Counted from the stretch's first letter, positions 36,470-45,751 are shown. The stretch: 64,000 bases of DNA from Antarctobacter aquimaris (GCF_900184945.1 NZ_FXYF01000008.1:62001-126000), one strand, 5' to 3'. Translations and numbers: made by a program. The notes: generated by a model not told the origin, from the letters alone.

Positions 36470-37840
36470 ATGTCCCTCGACGCCACCCTCGCCCGCATCG
36501 ACGCCGACCTGCCTGACGCGCTGGACCGCCTGATGGCGCTCTTGCGCATCCCCTCGATCTCGACCGATCCGGCCTATGCCGCGCAGTGCAAACAGGCCGC
36601 CGACTGGCTGGTCGCCGACCTGCAAGGCCTGGGAATTGCGGCCGAGTCGCGCGCCACGCCCGGGCATCCGATGGTTGTCGGCCATGTCGAGGGCGACGGC
36701 CCGCACGTGCTGTTCTACGGACACTATGATGTGCAGCCGGTGGACCCGCTGAACCTGTGGCACCGCGACCCCTTTGACCCCGCGATCGAGGACACCCCAA
36801 AGGGCCGGGTGATCCGCGCGCGCGGAGCGGCGGACGACAAGGGCCAGCTGATGAGTTTTGTCGAGGCTTGCCGCGCCTGGAAGGCGGTGCACGGCACCAT
36901 GCCCTGCCGCATCACCTTCTTCTTCGAGGGCGAGGAAGAGTCCGGCTCGCCCTCGCTGATCCCCTTCATGGAGGCGCACAAGGACGAGTTGAAGGCCGAC
37001 ATCGCGCTGATCTGCGACACCGGCCTGTTCGAGTCGCGCGTGCCGGCGATCATCACCCAGCTGCGCGGGCTGCTGGGTGAGGAGATCCTGCTCACCGGGC
37101 CGGACAAGGACCTGCATTCCGGCATGTACGGCGGTGCCGCGATCAACCCGATCCGCGTCCTGACCAAGGTGCTGGCCAACCTGCACGACGACCGGTGCCG
37201 TATCCAGGTGCCGCATTTCTACGATGGCGTGCCAGAACTGACGCCAGAGATGCAGGCACAATGGCAGGCGCTGAACTTTGACCACGCGGCTTTCCTGGGT
37301 GACGTGGGGCTGTCGATCCCGGCGGGGGAACAGGACCGCTCCGCGCTCGAGATGATCTGGTCGCGGCCCACGGCCGAGATCAACGGCATCAAGGGCGGCT
37401 ACACCGGCGACGGGTTCAAGACCGTGCTGCCGTCCAAAGCCTCGGCCAAGGTCAGCTTTCGCCTGGTCGGCCAGCAGGACCCGCACAAGATCCGCGCGCA
37501 TTTCCGGTCCTGGGTGCAGGCCCAACTGCCCGAGGACGTGAAGGTCGAGTTCCACGGCCACGGCGCGTCACCTGCCGGGCAGATGACAACGACCCATCCC
37601 GCCTTTGAATCGGCGCGCGCCGTGCTGGGCGCGGAATGGGGCCATGAGGCGGCCTTTGCCGGCTGCGGCGGCTCGATCCCGGTGGCGGGCTACTTCAAGT
37701 CGATTCTCGGCATGGATTCGATGCTGGTGGGTTGGGGCAAGGATGACGACCAGATCCATTCCCCAAACGAGAAATACGACGTCGAGAGTTTCCACAAGGG
37801 CATCCGCAGCTGGGCGCGCATCCTCGACGCGATCCGCTGA
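36470..37840 (+). CDS. M20 family metallopeptidase (dipeptidase-like)
   Basis: This is a 456-residue cytoplasmic zinc peptidase of the M20/ArgE/DapE superfamily. The metal-binding motif GHYDVQP, then RGAADDKGQ and the catalytic Glu pair in FEGEEESGS, are present, followed by the lid domain and the C-terminal SPNEKYDV segment. The length and motifs fit the M20 dipeptidases that cleave short peptides. AGGAG sits 5 bases before the ATG at 36470. A perfect 10-base hairpin follows the stop. It appears to be monocistronic. Confidence 0.92.
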   Translation: MSLDATLARIDADLPDALDRLMALLRIPSISTDPAYAAQCKQAADWLVADLQGLGIAAESRATPGHPMVVGHVEGDGPHVLFYGHYDVQPVDPLNLWHRDPFDPAIEDTPKGRVIRARGAADDKGQLMSFVEACRAWKAVHGTMPCRITFFFEGEEESGSPSLIPFMEAHKDELKADIALICDTGLFESRVPAIITQLRGLLGEEILLTGPDKDLHSGMYGGAAINPIRVLTKVLANLHDDRCRIQVPHFYDGVPELTPEMQAQWQALNFDHAAFLGDVGLSIPAGEQDRSALEMIWSRPTAEINGIKGGYTGDGFKTVLPSKASAKVSFRLVGQQDPHKIRAHFRSWVQAQLPEDVKVEFHGHGASPAGQMTTTHPAFESARAVLGAEWGHEAAFAGCGGSIPVAGYFKSILGMDSMLVGWGKDDDQIHSPNEKYDVESFHKGIRSWARILDAIR

Positions 37841-37848
37841 GGCACTCT

Positions 37849-37886
37849 GGCCGGCCCCGCCATTGGCATCGCCACCGGGGCCGGCC
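37849..37886 (+). terminator. Strong hairpin after the M20 peptidase gene
   Basis: GGCCGGCCCC (37849-37858) pairs perfectly with GGGGCCGGCC (37877-37886) around an 18-base loop, 9 bases after the stop codon. The following sequence (GCCTTGTTAAAA) has only a weak T content, so this may be a terminator or a stability element. Confidence 0.6.
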
Positions 37887-37981
37887 GCCTTGTTAAAATC
37901 CTGTTCATCTGCGTGACAAAACCATGGTTGCAACCGGATCATGCCCCGATCCTGCCCAAATCGGCGGCTATCCCGAACACC

Positions 37982-38533
37982 ATGAGCATGACACATCGCA
38001 ACTACACCCTCCGCAAGCAGGACCACGGCGACTTCAGCCGCCGGGTCAAACGCATCGATCCCCGCTTTTTCCGCATGGGGGACCGCGCCTACGCCAAGGA
38101 CGAGACCAAGCCGCATGTGCTGGGCGCCGCGCTGATCGGCTTCGGCTGGGCCTACAGTGTCGCCGCCATCGGCAACGGACGCGGTCACATCGAGGCTTCG
38201 CTGCGCCAGGGAACCCTGTCCGCCGAGGCGCAACACTGGATCCTGTCGGCACTGGCCGCCGTGCTGGCCGCGTCGCTGGTGATGCTGGCCGTGCACATGG
38301 TCCGCGTGGCGCTCACCCGGGGCGCGCGACGCCGCAATTCCCGCGCTCTGCTGTCGGGCGCGGTGCTGGCCTTTGCAATGTTCTACATGCCCGCTGCGGT
38401 CTGGGACACCGGCTTTGCCCTGCTCGACGGACGCTCGCAGAGCTTCCTGGCCGCCGCCGGCGCGCTGGTCGAGGACAGCCTTCCCGCGCTGAACATCAAC
38501 ACCATCACCTTCGCCACGTCGCGCGGGTTCTGA
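37982..38533 (+). CDS. Hypothetical membrane protein
   Basis: This is a 183-residue protein with a charged N-terminal segment (RRVKRIDPRFFRMGDRAYAKDE) and three hydrophobic stretches (about 45-65, 86-110 and 118-140). It reads as an inner-membrane protein with a cytoplasmic start. I do not recognise the family. The start is uncertain: ATG at 37982 or 37988 without a clear ribosome-binding site, or GTG at 37913 which would add 23 residues. It is convergent with the glycosyltransferase, 3 bases apart. Confidence 0.7.
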   Translation: MSMTHRNYTLRKQDHGDFSRRVKRIDPRFFRMGDRAYAKDETKPHVLGAALIGFGWAYSVAAIGNGRGHIEASLRQGTLSAEAQHWILSALAAVLAASLVMLAVHMVRVALTRGARRRNSRALLSGAVLAFAMFYMPAAVWDTGFALLDGRSQSFLAAAGALVEDSLPALNINTITFATSRGF

Positions 38534-38536
38534 CGG

Positions 38537-39412
38537 TCAGATCACGCCATGAAAACGATCGGGCAGGACATACTGCCCGTCGTAGTCCGGCCGCTTGAAG
38601 GCAAAATACCCGGTCTCGCCGCGCGGCGCCCAGCTGCGCGCCATGCGCTGCCGCACCCAGCCCAGGTCAAAGCCCTCGTGCACCGGCAGCGCGCCGAAGG
38701 CCTCGAAAACGGCGCGGTCCTCGCCGCGCGCCTCGGCGAACCAGTGCCGCCCGATGGCAGCCTCCCGGATCCCCACGCCCACCTCCTGCGTCACCCGGTT
38801 TCGGGCGTTCATGGTGCTGACGTAATTGCCGAAATCGCAGAACTTCAGGTGAAACAGATACAGTTCATCCGGCGCGATCAGCTGGTCGAACTGGGTGAAA
38901 TGCCCACCCCGCGCGATCTTGGCGCCGTGGCTGAGGATGCAGGGCTTGGAATAGTGCGGCGCCAGCCGAACATGCCGGCGCGGGCCCAGGATCGGCCCGG
39001 TGATCTCATCGGTTTCCAGGTCGATGCGGTGGATCACCTCCAGCCCCAGCGGCGTCAGCACCCGCTTGCCCCGCTGCCCGCGCAGGTAGTCCAGCAGGCT
39101 GCCACCCTGCGCCGGGTCGACCACCACCAGTTCGTCGACATCGCCGACGACAACGTGGGTGTAGTAGCAGCGCAACCCCTGCACCAGGTTGTTCAGCATG
39201 CGCCAGCGCTTCATGTCGAAATTTGGATGAGGATCGCCTGGTATCCCGATGATATTGCAGCCTTCGGCCAGGCGCGCCACCTCTTCGCCCCGGCCGTGGT
39301 TGACGATGTAGCAATTCTCGCGCCCGAAGGTTTCGCCGTAGTGGCGCAACCAGGCCTTGAGGAAGAACGCATCCTCCCGCACCATGGTCAGCGCCGCCGC
39401 CACATTCTGCAT
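38537..39412 (-). CDS. Glycosyltransferase family 2-like protein (Glyco_tranf_2_4 type)
   Basis: This is a 291-residue GT-A fold protein. Early residues TMVREDAFFLKAWLRHYG and the metal-binding DxD in VVGDVDELVVVD are typical of the Glyco_tranf_2_4 family found in roseobacter surface-polysaccharide loci. The ATG at 39412 (MQNVAAAL) is preceded by GAGGCG; earlier in-frame starts exist at 39427 and 39445. It is divergent from the sulfotransferase-like gene with about 110 bases between. Donor and acceptor sugars are unknown. Confidence 0.83.
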   Translation of the reverse strand: MQNVAAALTMVREDAFFLKAWLRHYGETFGRENCYIVNHGRGEEVARLAEGCNIIGIPGDPHPNFDMKRWRMLNNLVQGLRCYYTHVVVGDVDELVVVDPAQGGSLLDYLRGQRGKRVLTPLGLEVIHRIDLETDEITGPILGPRRHVRLAPHYSKPCILSHGAKIARGGHFTQFDQLIAPDELYLFHLKFCDFGNYVSTMNARNRVTQEVGVGIREAAIGRHWFAEARGEDRAVFEAFGALPVHEGFDLGWVRQRMARSWAPRGETGYFAFKRPDYDGQYVLPDRFHGVI

Positions 39413-39522
39413 CTGCCCGCGCCTCATGCCGTTGTTTTGCCGCAAGCCTAGCGCAGGTTGTCGAGGCGGGGAATCGCATTCTGACGCGGCTCCACCCGCC
39501 GCGCAACCGACAGGCTGACCCG

Positions 39523-40272
39523 ATGATCGACCCGGACTTTGTCGAAACCGGCCTCCAGATCGCCCTGAGGCACGCCCCGCCGACCCGGTTCCAGGTCTTC
39601 GGCGAACGCTCTTCGGGCACGAATTTCGTCAAGCGCCTCGTGGGACGCAACACCGCGATGACGCCGATCGAGGACCTGGGCTGGAAACACGGCTTTGTGC
39701 AAATGACGGCGATCCCCGGCGACGTGGCGATCCTGTGCACGGTGCGCGACGCGCGCGCCTGGGCGCTGTCGATGCACGCCAAACCCTGGCACTGCCCGCC
39801 AGACATGCAGGCGCTGGCCTTGCCCGATTTCCTGCGCGCCGAATGGGCCACCGTGGCCGATCACAAGCGGTATTTTCCCCAGGTCGGCGCCCTGGGCGGA
39901 ACCGGCATGCCGCTGCAACAGGATCGACACCCACTGACCGGGATGCCCTTCGCCAACCTCTTTGCCCTGCGCCGGGCCAAGCTGGAGGCGCTTCTGTCCT
40001 TCATGAACCGCGGTTGCACCGTGGCCCTGATCCGGATGGAAACCGTGCAGGCCGCGCCCGAGGCTTTTGTCGATGCGCTGCGCAGAGGTCTGGGCCTGCC
40101 CCCGCCGGACACGCCGTTCCGCCCGGTGATCAAACGGCTGGGGTCAAAGTTCCGCCCCGCCGTGACGCCCCGGCCGGACACGCCGGCGGCGCTGGCCCCG
40201 GATGACCTCGCGTTGCTGCGTCGCCAGGTCGACCTTGGGACCGAGACCGCGCTGGGCTACGATTACGCTTGA
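39523..40272 (+). CDS. Sulfotransferase-like protein
   Basis: This is a 249-residue protein whose N-terminal segment FQVFGERSSGTNFVKRLV resembles the 5'-phosphosulfate loop of sulfotransferases. A later TVRDARAWALSMHAKPW resembles the 3'-phosphate-binding RDP region. The family would transfer sulfate from PAPS to an alcohol on a carbohydrate, lipid or small molecule. It is divergent from a glycosyltransferase, which hints at a modified surface glycan. Its last 10 bases overlap the convergent glycerate kinase gene. Assignment rests on motifs only. Confidence 0.68.
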   Translation: MIDPDFVETGLQIALRHAPPTRFQVFGERSSGTNFVKRLVGRNTAMTPIEDLGWKHGFVQMTAIPGDVAILCTVRDARAWALSMHAKPWHCPPDMQALALPDFLRAEWATVADHKRYFPQVGALGGTGMPLQQDRHPLTGMPFANLFALRRAKLEALLSFMNRGCTVALIRMETVQAAPEAFVDALRRGLGLPPPDTPFRPVIKRLGSKFRPAVTPRPDTPAALAPDDLALLRRQVDLGTETALGYDYA

Positions 40273-41531
40273 GGGTCGATCAGGATCGCCCTGAAATCGT
40301 TGACATTCGTCCCGGTCGGCCCGGGAGCGTAGATATCCCCCAGCAGCGAAAACGCGCCGTAGGGGTCCTGCCGGCGGACAAAGCCGCGCGGGTCCTCGCC
40401 CCTGGCTCGCAACCGCCCGAAGGTCCCGCCATCGGCAAAGGCGCCGGCGTTGTCCTCGGTCCCGTCGATGCCGTCGGTGTCAGCAGCCAGCGCGGTGATG
40501 CCGGGCAGGTCCTCGATGCCCTCGGCCAAGCCCATCAGAAAGGCCGTGTTGCGCCCGCCGCGCCCGGGATCGGTGCCCAGTGTGACGGTCGTCTCGCCGC
40601 CCGACAGCACCACCACCGGCGCGCGGAACGGCCTTCCACGCAGGGCGACCTCGCGTGCGATGGCGGCATGCACCCGGCCCACGTCATGCGCCTCGCCCTC
40701 GATGGCGTCCGACAGGATCACAGCCGGCACGCCTTGCGCCTCGGCCCGTGCCGCCGCCGCCTCCAGCGACAACCGGGCCGAGGCGATGACCTTCACCTCG
40801 TTGCCCGCAAAGCGCGGATCGTCGGGCAGCGGCGCGGCGCTGGCATCACTTGAGATATGTCGCATAATCGCCTCTGGCAGAACGATCTTTCGCGCATCTA
40901 TCATGGCCAGAGCCTGCGCGCGGTCTACCCGGTCCGGCACCGTGGGGCCAGAGGCGACCTGCGCCGGGTCGTCCCCCGGCACGTCCGACACCACCAGCGA
41001 CACCACCCGCGCCGGATGCGCCAGTGCCGCCAGCCTTCCGCCCTTGATCCGGCTGACATGCTTGCGGATCGCGTTCATCACGCCGATCGGCGCGCCCGAG
41101 GCCAGCAGCGCGCGGTTCAGCGCCTGTTCGTCCGCAAGTGTCAGCCCCTCCGGCGGGGCCGGCAACAGCGCCGAGCCGCCACCGCAGACCAGCGCCACCA
41201 CCAGGTCATCCGCCGTCAGCCCCGAGACCGCCCGCATCACCGCCGCGCTGGCCTCCAGCCCGGCGGCATCCGGCACCGGGTGCGAGGCCTCCAGCACCGG
41301 CAGGTGGCGGCAGGGTGCGGCATAGCCGTAGCGCGTGACCACCACCCCCTCGACCGGATCGCTCCACAGCGTCTCGAAGGCGGCCGCCAGTTGCGCCGCC
41401 CCCTTGCCAAGCGCCACGACCACCGTCCGCCCCTTTGGCCGCGCGGGCAACGCCCCCTCGAGCGCCTTCATCGGGTCCGCCGCCGTCACGGCCGTCTCGA
41501 ACAACTCGGTCAGAAATCGCCTCGGCTCCAT
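40263..41531 (-). CDS. Glycerate 2-kinase (MOFRL/TtuD family)
   Basis: This is a 422-residue kinase phosphorylating D-glycerate to 2-phosphoglycerate, or a hydroxypyruvate reductase-like relative (older TtuD annotation). The DUF4147 N-domain has VALGKGAAQLAAAF and VCGGGSALLPAP. The C-terminal MOFRL domain has LSGGETTVTL, GRGGRN and ADTDGIDGTEDNAGA. In roseobacters it feeds glycolate/glyoxylate or serine-cycle carbon into lower glycolysis. The ATG at 41531 is preceded by the end of a repeat element at 41544-41618. It overlaps the sulfotransferase-like gene by 10 bases, tail to tail. Confidence 0.93.
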   Translation of the reverse strand: MEPRRFLTELFETAVTAADPMKALEGALPARPKGRTVVVALGKGAAQLAAAFETLWSDPVEGVVVTRYGYAAPCRHLPVLEASHPVPDAAGLEASAAVMRAVSGLTADDLVVALVCGGGSALLPAPPEGLTLADEQALNRALLASGAPIGVMNAIRKHVSRIKGGRLAALAHPARVVSLVVSDVPGDDPAQVASGPTVPDRVDRAQALAMIDARKIVLPEAIMRHISSDASAAPLPDDPRFAGNEVKVIASARLSLEAAAARAEAQGVPAVILSDAIEGEAHDVGRVHAAIAREVALRGRPFRAPVVVLSGGETTVTLGTDPGRGGRNTAFLMGLAEGIEDLPGITALAADTDGIDGTEDNAGAFADGGTFGRLRARGEDPRGFVRRQDPYGAFSLLGDIYAPGPTGTNVNDFRAILIDPQA

Positions 41532-41543
41532 GCCGTCACCCTG

Positions 41544-41618
41544 CTTCTTTGGTTTTTCAAATACCTCGGGGAGCGTTTACCCAGCCCGCACCTGCGGTGC
41601 GAGGGGCTGGCCCCTCGC
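41544..41618 (+). repeat. Intergenic hairpin-ended repeat, copy 2
   Basis: CTTCTTTGG, an AT-rich stretch with AAATACCTCGGGG, a variable CGCACCTGCGGTGCG hairpin and the end GAGGGGCTGGCCCCTC follow in the same order as in copy 1 (19397) and copy 3 (60781). It fills most of the gap between the carnitine dehydrogenase stop and the glycerate kinase start. Confidence 0.5.
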
Positions 41619-41620
41619 CT

Positions 41621-43027
41621 CTATGCCCCGTGCGCCCGCGCCAGCCGCTCGACATTCTCGCGCACATGGTCCAGCGGCGGGCAGCTGCGCCGCGTCTCCA
41701 GCGAGACGTGCAGCAGGAACTGGTCGCAGGTCGCCAGCACCGCACCGTCCGCCGCACGCTTCATCTCGTGCCAGAGCCGCAGCTTCTTGCCTTCGCCCAG
41801 CGTCACAGAGGTTTCGACATAAATCTCTTCTCCGGCTAGGGTTTCCGCGAGATACCTGATGCTGCTTTCGGCGGTGAAATAGCTGTTTCCCGCCGCGATG
41901 TAGGCCCGGTCCGCGCCGACATGGGTCATCACCTCCTCGGAGGCGTCCGAGAAGACCTGGCCATATCGACCCTCGTTCATGTGGCCGTTCACGTCGGTCC
42001 AGTCGACCGGCACGATGCGGCGCACCGTGACCATGGGGCGGGTTTCCTCAAGCGGCTGGCGCAGGCTGTCGTCGTGGTCGCGGATCAGCAGGCCCGCCGC
42101 CGCGCCCTGCCCCTTGAGCGCACGCAGGATCGCCACGAGGTTGTTGTCGCGCAGCCGCTCCAGCTGGCGGATCGACAGGTGGCCGGACTGCGCGTCCGAC
42201 TGCCCGGCGATCAGGTCGACCAGCTCGTCGGTGAACTCGGGGACATCCGTCAGCTTGGTCCAGGGCCAGGCCAGGCAGGGCCCGAATTGCGCCATGAAAT
42301 GCCGCATCCCGGCCTCGCCCCCGGCGACGCGGTAGGTTTCGAACAGGCCCATCTGCGCCCACCGCAGGCCAAAGCCGTAGCGGATCGCGTTGTCGATCTC
42401 CTCGGTCGTCGCGATGCCGTCCTTGACCAGCCAGAGCGCCTCGCGCCAGACCGCCTCGAGGAACCGGTCGGCGATGTGGGCGTCGATCTCGGCCCGGACA
42501 TGCAGCGGGAACATGCCGATAGATGTGAGGATTTCCTTCGCTTTCTCAACCGCTTCCGGCGCGGCGTTGGCACCCGGCACCAGCTCGGCCAGGGGCAGCA
42601 GGTAAACCGGGTTGAACGGGTGCGCGACGACGATCTGCCCGGGGCGCGCCGCGCCGTCCTGCAACTCGGACGGCTTGAACCCGCTGGTGGAGGAGCCGAT
42701 CACCGCGTCGGGTAGGCAATGCGCCTGCACCTCGGCCAGCACGCGGTGTTTCAGGTCCAGCCGTTCCGGCACGCTTTCCTGGATGTAGTCGGCGCCCGCG
42801 ACTGCCTCGGCGATGGTCGCGTGGAAGGTGATGGCCCCGCGCGGCGGCATTGGCGCCTCGTAGAGCATCGGCAGCGCGCGCGCGGCCCCGGCCACGACCT
42901 CTCCGATTTTGCGCTCGGACTCCGGGTCGGGGTCGAATATCCGCACCTCCCAGCCCATGAGCGCAAACCGCGCCGCCCAGCCGCCGCCGATGACGCCCCC
43001 GCCGATGATCGCCGCCCGTCTTGCCAC
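41621..43027 (-). CDS. Carnitine 3-dehydrogenase fused to a hotdog thioesterase
   Basis: This is a 468-residue bifunctional protein. The N-terminal part (about 1-320) is a 3-hydroxyacyl-CoA dehydrogenase-fold carnitine dehydrogenase: NAD loop GGGVIGGGWAARF and the catalytic His136 in AHPFNPVYLLPLAE. It oxidises L-carnitine to 3-dehydrocarnitine. The C-terminal part (about 331-460) is a 4HBT hotdog thioesterase (VDWTDVNGHMNEGRYG), which in known fusions hydrolyses betainyl-CoA to glycine betaine. The BKACE enzyme that would act between the two steps is not in this window. An SDR lies upstream on the same strand. Confidence 0.92.
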   Translation of the reverse strand: MARRAAIIGGGVIGGGWAARFALMGWEVRIFDPDPESERKIGEVVAGAARALPMLYEAPMPPRGAITFHATIAEAVAGADYIQESVPERLDLKHRVLAEVQAHCLPDAVIGSSTSGFKPSELQDGAARPGQIVVAHPFNPVYLLPLAELVPGANAAPEAVEKAKEILTSIGMFPLHVRAEIDAHIADRFLEAVWREALWLVKDGIATTEEIDNAIRYGFGLRWAQMGLFETYRVAGGEAGMRHFMAQFGPCLAWPWTKLTDVPEFTDELVDLIAGQSDAQSGHLSIRQLERLRDNNLVAILRALKGQGAAAGLLIRDHDDSLRQPLEETRPMVTVRRIVPVDWTDVNGHMNEGRYGQVFSDASEEVMTHVGADRAYIAAGNSYFTAESSIRYLAETLAGEEIYVETSVTLGEGKKLRLWHEMKRAADGAVLATCDQFLLHVSLETRRSCPPLDHVRENVERLARAHGA

Positions 43028-43120
43028 CTCAGTCTCCCTCGTTTCGGTGTGAATGCGCCTTGATCGCAGCCTAAGCGGCTCCGCGTCCGGCAGAAAGGGT
43101 CTTTCGCCGTGCAGAACCCG

Positions 43121-43882
43121 TCACGGCACCAGCGTCTCGGTATGGCCGTCGATGGCGACGATCTGCCCGGAAATCTTGCGCGCCTGCGGCGAGGCGAGCC
43201 ACAGCACGGTGTCCGCCACCTCCTCGGCCGTGACCCAGCTGCGCAGCGAGACGCCCTTGACGTAGAGCTGGCGCACCTCGTCCTCGGTCCGGCCGGAAGC
43301 CTTCGCTTCCATCGCCACCACGCGGTCCATGCGGTCGCCCTCGACCGCGCCGGGGCAGATCGCGTTCACCCGCACGCCGTCGGGGCCCAGCTCAATGGCC
43401 AGCGTCTTGGTCAGGCCCACCAGCGCCCACTTCGCCGAAGCATAGGGTGATCGCAAAGGATAGCCGAACAGGCCGGCGGTGGAACTGGTCAGCACGATCA
43501 GGCCGGATTTCTGCGCCCGCATGACCCGCGCCGCCCAGCGGCAGGTCAGGAAAGCGCCGGTCAGGTTCACGTCGACACAGGCGCGCCAGGCGGCCAGGTC
43601 CAGGTCCTCGATCCGGCCGGCCGGCCCGCCGGTGCCCGCGTTGGCGCAGACCACGTCGATGCCGCCAAATGCTGCCTCGACGCGGGACAGAAAGGCGTCC
43701 ATGCCCGGCCCGTCGGTGACATCCGCCACCACGGCCAGCGCCTGCGGATGCGCCGCTGCGAAAGCCGCCACCGCGCCCGGGTCCACGTCGCAGACCGCCA
43801 CCCGGTCACCCTGCGCCAGGAACCCCTCGGCCATCGCCCTGCCCAGGCCGGCGGCGCCCGCCGTGACCAATACCCGCCTCAT
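43121..43882 (-). CDS. Short-chain dehydrogenase/reductase
   Basis: This is a 253-residue canonical SDR. The cofactor motif TAGAAGLGRA, Asp31-x-Asp33 after the second strand (CDVDPG, suggesting NAD preference), NAG at about 81-83, Ser134 and the Tyr147-x3-Lys151 pair (SPYASAKWAL) are all present. It probably oxidises or reduces a small hydroxyacid or alcohol. Its ATG overlaps the stop of the lipocalin gene, and carnitine dehydrogenase follows after about 90 bases, so a role in quaternary-amine or hydroxyacid use is possible but unproven. Confidence 0.9.
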   Translation of the reverse strand: MRRVLVTAGAAGLGRAMAEGFLAQGDRVAVCDVDPGAVAAFAAAHPQALAVVADVTDGPGMDAFLSRVEAAFGGIDVVCANAGTGGPAGRIEDLDLAAWRACVDVNLTGAFLTCRWAARVMRAQKSGLIVLTSSTAGLFGYPLRSPYASAKWALVGLTKTLAIELGPDGVRVNAICPGAVEGDRMDRVVAMEAKASGRTEDEVRQLYVKGVSLRSWVTAEEVADTVLWLASPQARKISGQIVAIDGHTETLVP

Positions 43883-44322
43883 CGTGCCTCCAGCCGTGCC
43901 AGGTCATATCCGTACCAGGACAGGATTTCGCGCGCCGCGGTCAGGCGCTCGCCCGGCGCGCCGGTGCGGTCCATGATCCAGACGCGGCCTCCGCCCGGGT
44001 CCCCCATGGCGGCGGTGCGGTTGTCCGCGTCCAGCCAGTGGACCCAGACCGCCTGCCCGCCCAGCATCAGCCGCCCCTTGCCGGTGTCGCTGGCGGGCAG
44101 CGCAGCGCCGCCGATCCGCACCGAACCGGGGCCAAAGCCAAGCGCCGTGCCCGGCGCCATGCCCGCCCCCTGCACCACCACCCAGTCCCCCGACAGCCGC
44201 GCCAGCGTGGCGTCCAGCTGCGAGGCGACAGGCGCGGTCGGGTTGCGCAACGGCAGCGGGGCGCGCGGCAGCGACGGGGCGGCGCAGCCCGCCAGCAAGG
44301 CCACCAGCACAAGCGCCCTCAC
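43879..44322 (-). CDS. Lipocalin-like lipoprotein
   Basis: This is a 147-residue lipoprotein. The lipobox LLAGC puts the lipidated residue at Cys13. The rest reads as a beta-rich lipocalin-like domain, with LSGDWVVVQGAG near the start and ILSWYGYDLARLEAR at the end, the latter typical of bacterial Blc-like proteins. It would bind a small hydrophobic ligand at the outer membrane. It overlaps both neighbours by 4 bases (SGNH hydrolase upstream, SDR downstream), so the three genes form a tight operon. Confidence 0.78.
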   Translation of the reverse strand: MRALVLVALLAGCAAPSLPRAPLPLRNPTAPVASQLDATLARLSGDWVVVQGAGMAPGTALGFGPGSVRIGGAALPASDTGKGRLMLGGQAVWVHWLDADNRTAAMGDPGGGRVWIMDRTGAPGERLTAAREILSWYGYDLARLEAR

Positions 44323-44945
44323 GCCAGCCGGTCCGCGACCACGGGTGCCAGTGCGGCGCCAAAGCTGCGGTGCGCCTCGGGCGGCCAGTGCACGCCGTCC
44401 ATGTCGGACACCTGCACATGATCGCCGGCGCGGACAAAGCCCCAGCCCTGACGGTCCGCCGCCGCGCCGATGAACTCCTCCAGCCGCGCCTGCCGCGCCT
44501 CGGCCCCGGCAAAGACCTCGGCCAGGCTGCCCGTCACGCGCACCGGCGCAGGGGCGATCAGCAGGATGTCCCTGACCACGCCCTCGGCCCGCGCCACCAG
44601 CCCCAGCCGCTCGACCGAGCGGGCGATTTCCCAGGCGCTGACGGAAAACCGCGTCTTGAGATCGTTGGTGCCCAGCATCAGCAGCATCAGGTCGATCGGC
44701 TTGTGGCTGTGCAGGACCGCGGGCAGCACCGCCAACCCGTTGCGCGCGCCGCCTTCGACCACGTCGTCATGCACCGTGGTGCGGCCTGGCAGGCCTTCGT
44801 CGATCACGCGCACCCCGGACCCGAGGGCTGCGGCCAGCGCATCGGGCCAGCGGTCGCCGGGCGGATGGCGCAGGTCGACGCCCGGCGCGGGCAAGGGCGC
44901 GGTGCCGTGGGTGTTGCTGTCGCCGTAACAGAGAATGGTCTTCAT
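44319..44945 (-). CDS. SGNH/GDSL-family hydrolase (arylesterase-like)
   Basis: This is a 208-residue esterase. Block I is YGDSNTHG with the nucleophilic Ser9. The Gly of block II, the block III motif LMLGTNDLK and the C-terminal catalytic Asp/His pair in DMDGVHW are all present. It lacks a signal peptide and is likely cytoplasmic. The close match of all blocks fits the arylesterase/acyl-CoA thioesterase group. The ATG at 44945 follows GGGAGGATCCC. First gene of the tight hydrolase-lipocalin-SDR operon. Confidence 0.9.
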   Translation of the reverse strand: MKTILCYGDSNTHGTAPLPAPGVDLRHPPGDRWPDALAAALGSGVRVIDEGLPGRTTVHDDVVEGGARNGLAVLPAVLHSHKPIDLMLLMLGTNDLKTRFSVSAWEIARSVERLGLVARAEGVVRDILLIAPAPVRVTGSLAEVFAGAEARQARLEEFIGAAADRQGWGFVRAGDHVQVSDMDGVHWPPEAHRSFGAALAPVVADRLA

Positions 44946-45034
44946 GGGATCCTCCCGCCTCGACGCCCATCCAGACGCCAAGCGGTACGGCGGTCAATCC
45001 CCCTCGCGGACCCGCTGCGGGAAATCCCGCGCAG

Positions 45035-45751
45035 TCAGCCGCGAAAGCCCGTCGCCACCACGAATTTCTCTGACGAATCCGCCCGGCTGGCCGGCGGCTT
45101 GAAGTTCGCCACCTTGTCGAAACGCTGTTTCAGGATGGTCTGCAGGCTGCCCTCGGCCCCGCCCGCCAGCACCTTGGCGACGAATGTGCCGCCCTCTTCC
45201 AGCACGTCGAAGGCCAGCTGCGCCGCCGCCTCGCACAGCGCCACGATGCGGATGTGGTCGGTCTGCTTGTGCCCCGAGGAGGCCGCCGCCATGTCCGACA
45301 TGACCACGTGCGCCTTGCCGCCCAGCCATTCCTTGACCTTGTCATCCGCCCCGTCGGCCAGGAAATCCAGCTGGTGCAGCTCGGCCCCGGCGATCGGCTC
45401 GACCGGCTGGAGGTCCACGCCCAGGACAAAGCCCTGCGCCTTGCCCGGCCTGTCCCCCAGCGCGTTGACGCGCGGCACCGCCACCTGGCACCAGCCGCCC
45501 GGCGCACAGCCAAGGTCCACCACCCGCGCCCCCGGCACGAGAAAGCGGTACTTGTCGTCGATCTCGAGGATCTTGAAGGCGGCGCGCCCGCGATAGCCCT
45601 CGGCCTTGGCGCGCTTGACATAGGGGTCGTTCAACTGGCGCTGCAACCAGAGCGTCGAGGACAGCTTGCGCCCCCGCGCGGTCTTGACCTTGACCTTGAG
45701 GTCGCGTTCGCCGCGCCCCGATGTGCTCTTGCCCGTGGGTTTCTTTGCCAT
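45035..45751 (-). CDS. rlmE: 23S rRNA (uridine-2552-2'-O) methyltransferase
   Basis: This 238-residue FtsJ/RrmJ-type enzyme methylates the 2'-OH of U2552 in the A-loop of 23S rRNA. It starts with a basic RNA-binding tail (about 1-35), then [13 protein letters not shown], the SAM loop [20 protein letters not shown] with the catalytic Asp, and VAKVLAGG with the catalytic Lys. The ATG at 45751 is chosen on family length; the frame stays open upstream without coding signal. In relatives it follows ppx; here a gene on the other strand lies between them. Confidence 0.95.
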   Translation of the reverse strand: MAKKPTGKSTSGRGERDLKVKVKTARGRKLSSTLWLQRQLNDPYVKRAKAEGYRGRAAFKILEIDDKYRFLVPGARVVDLGCAPGGWCQVAVPRVNALGDRPGKAQGFVLGVDLQPVEPIAGAELHQLDFLADGADDKVKEWLGGKAHVVMSDMAAASSGHKQTDHIRIVALCEAAAQLAFDVLEEGGTFVAKVLAGGAEGSLQTILKQRFDKVANFKPPASRADSSEKFVVATGFRG

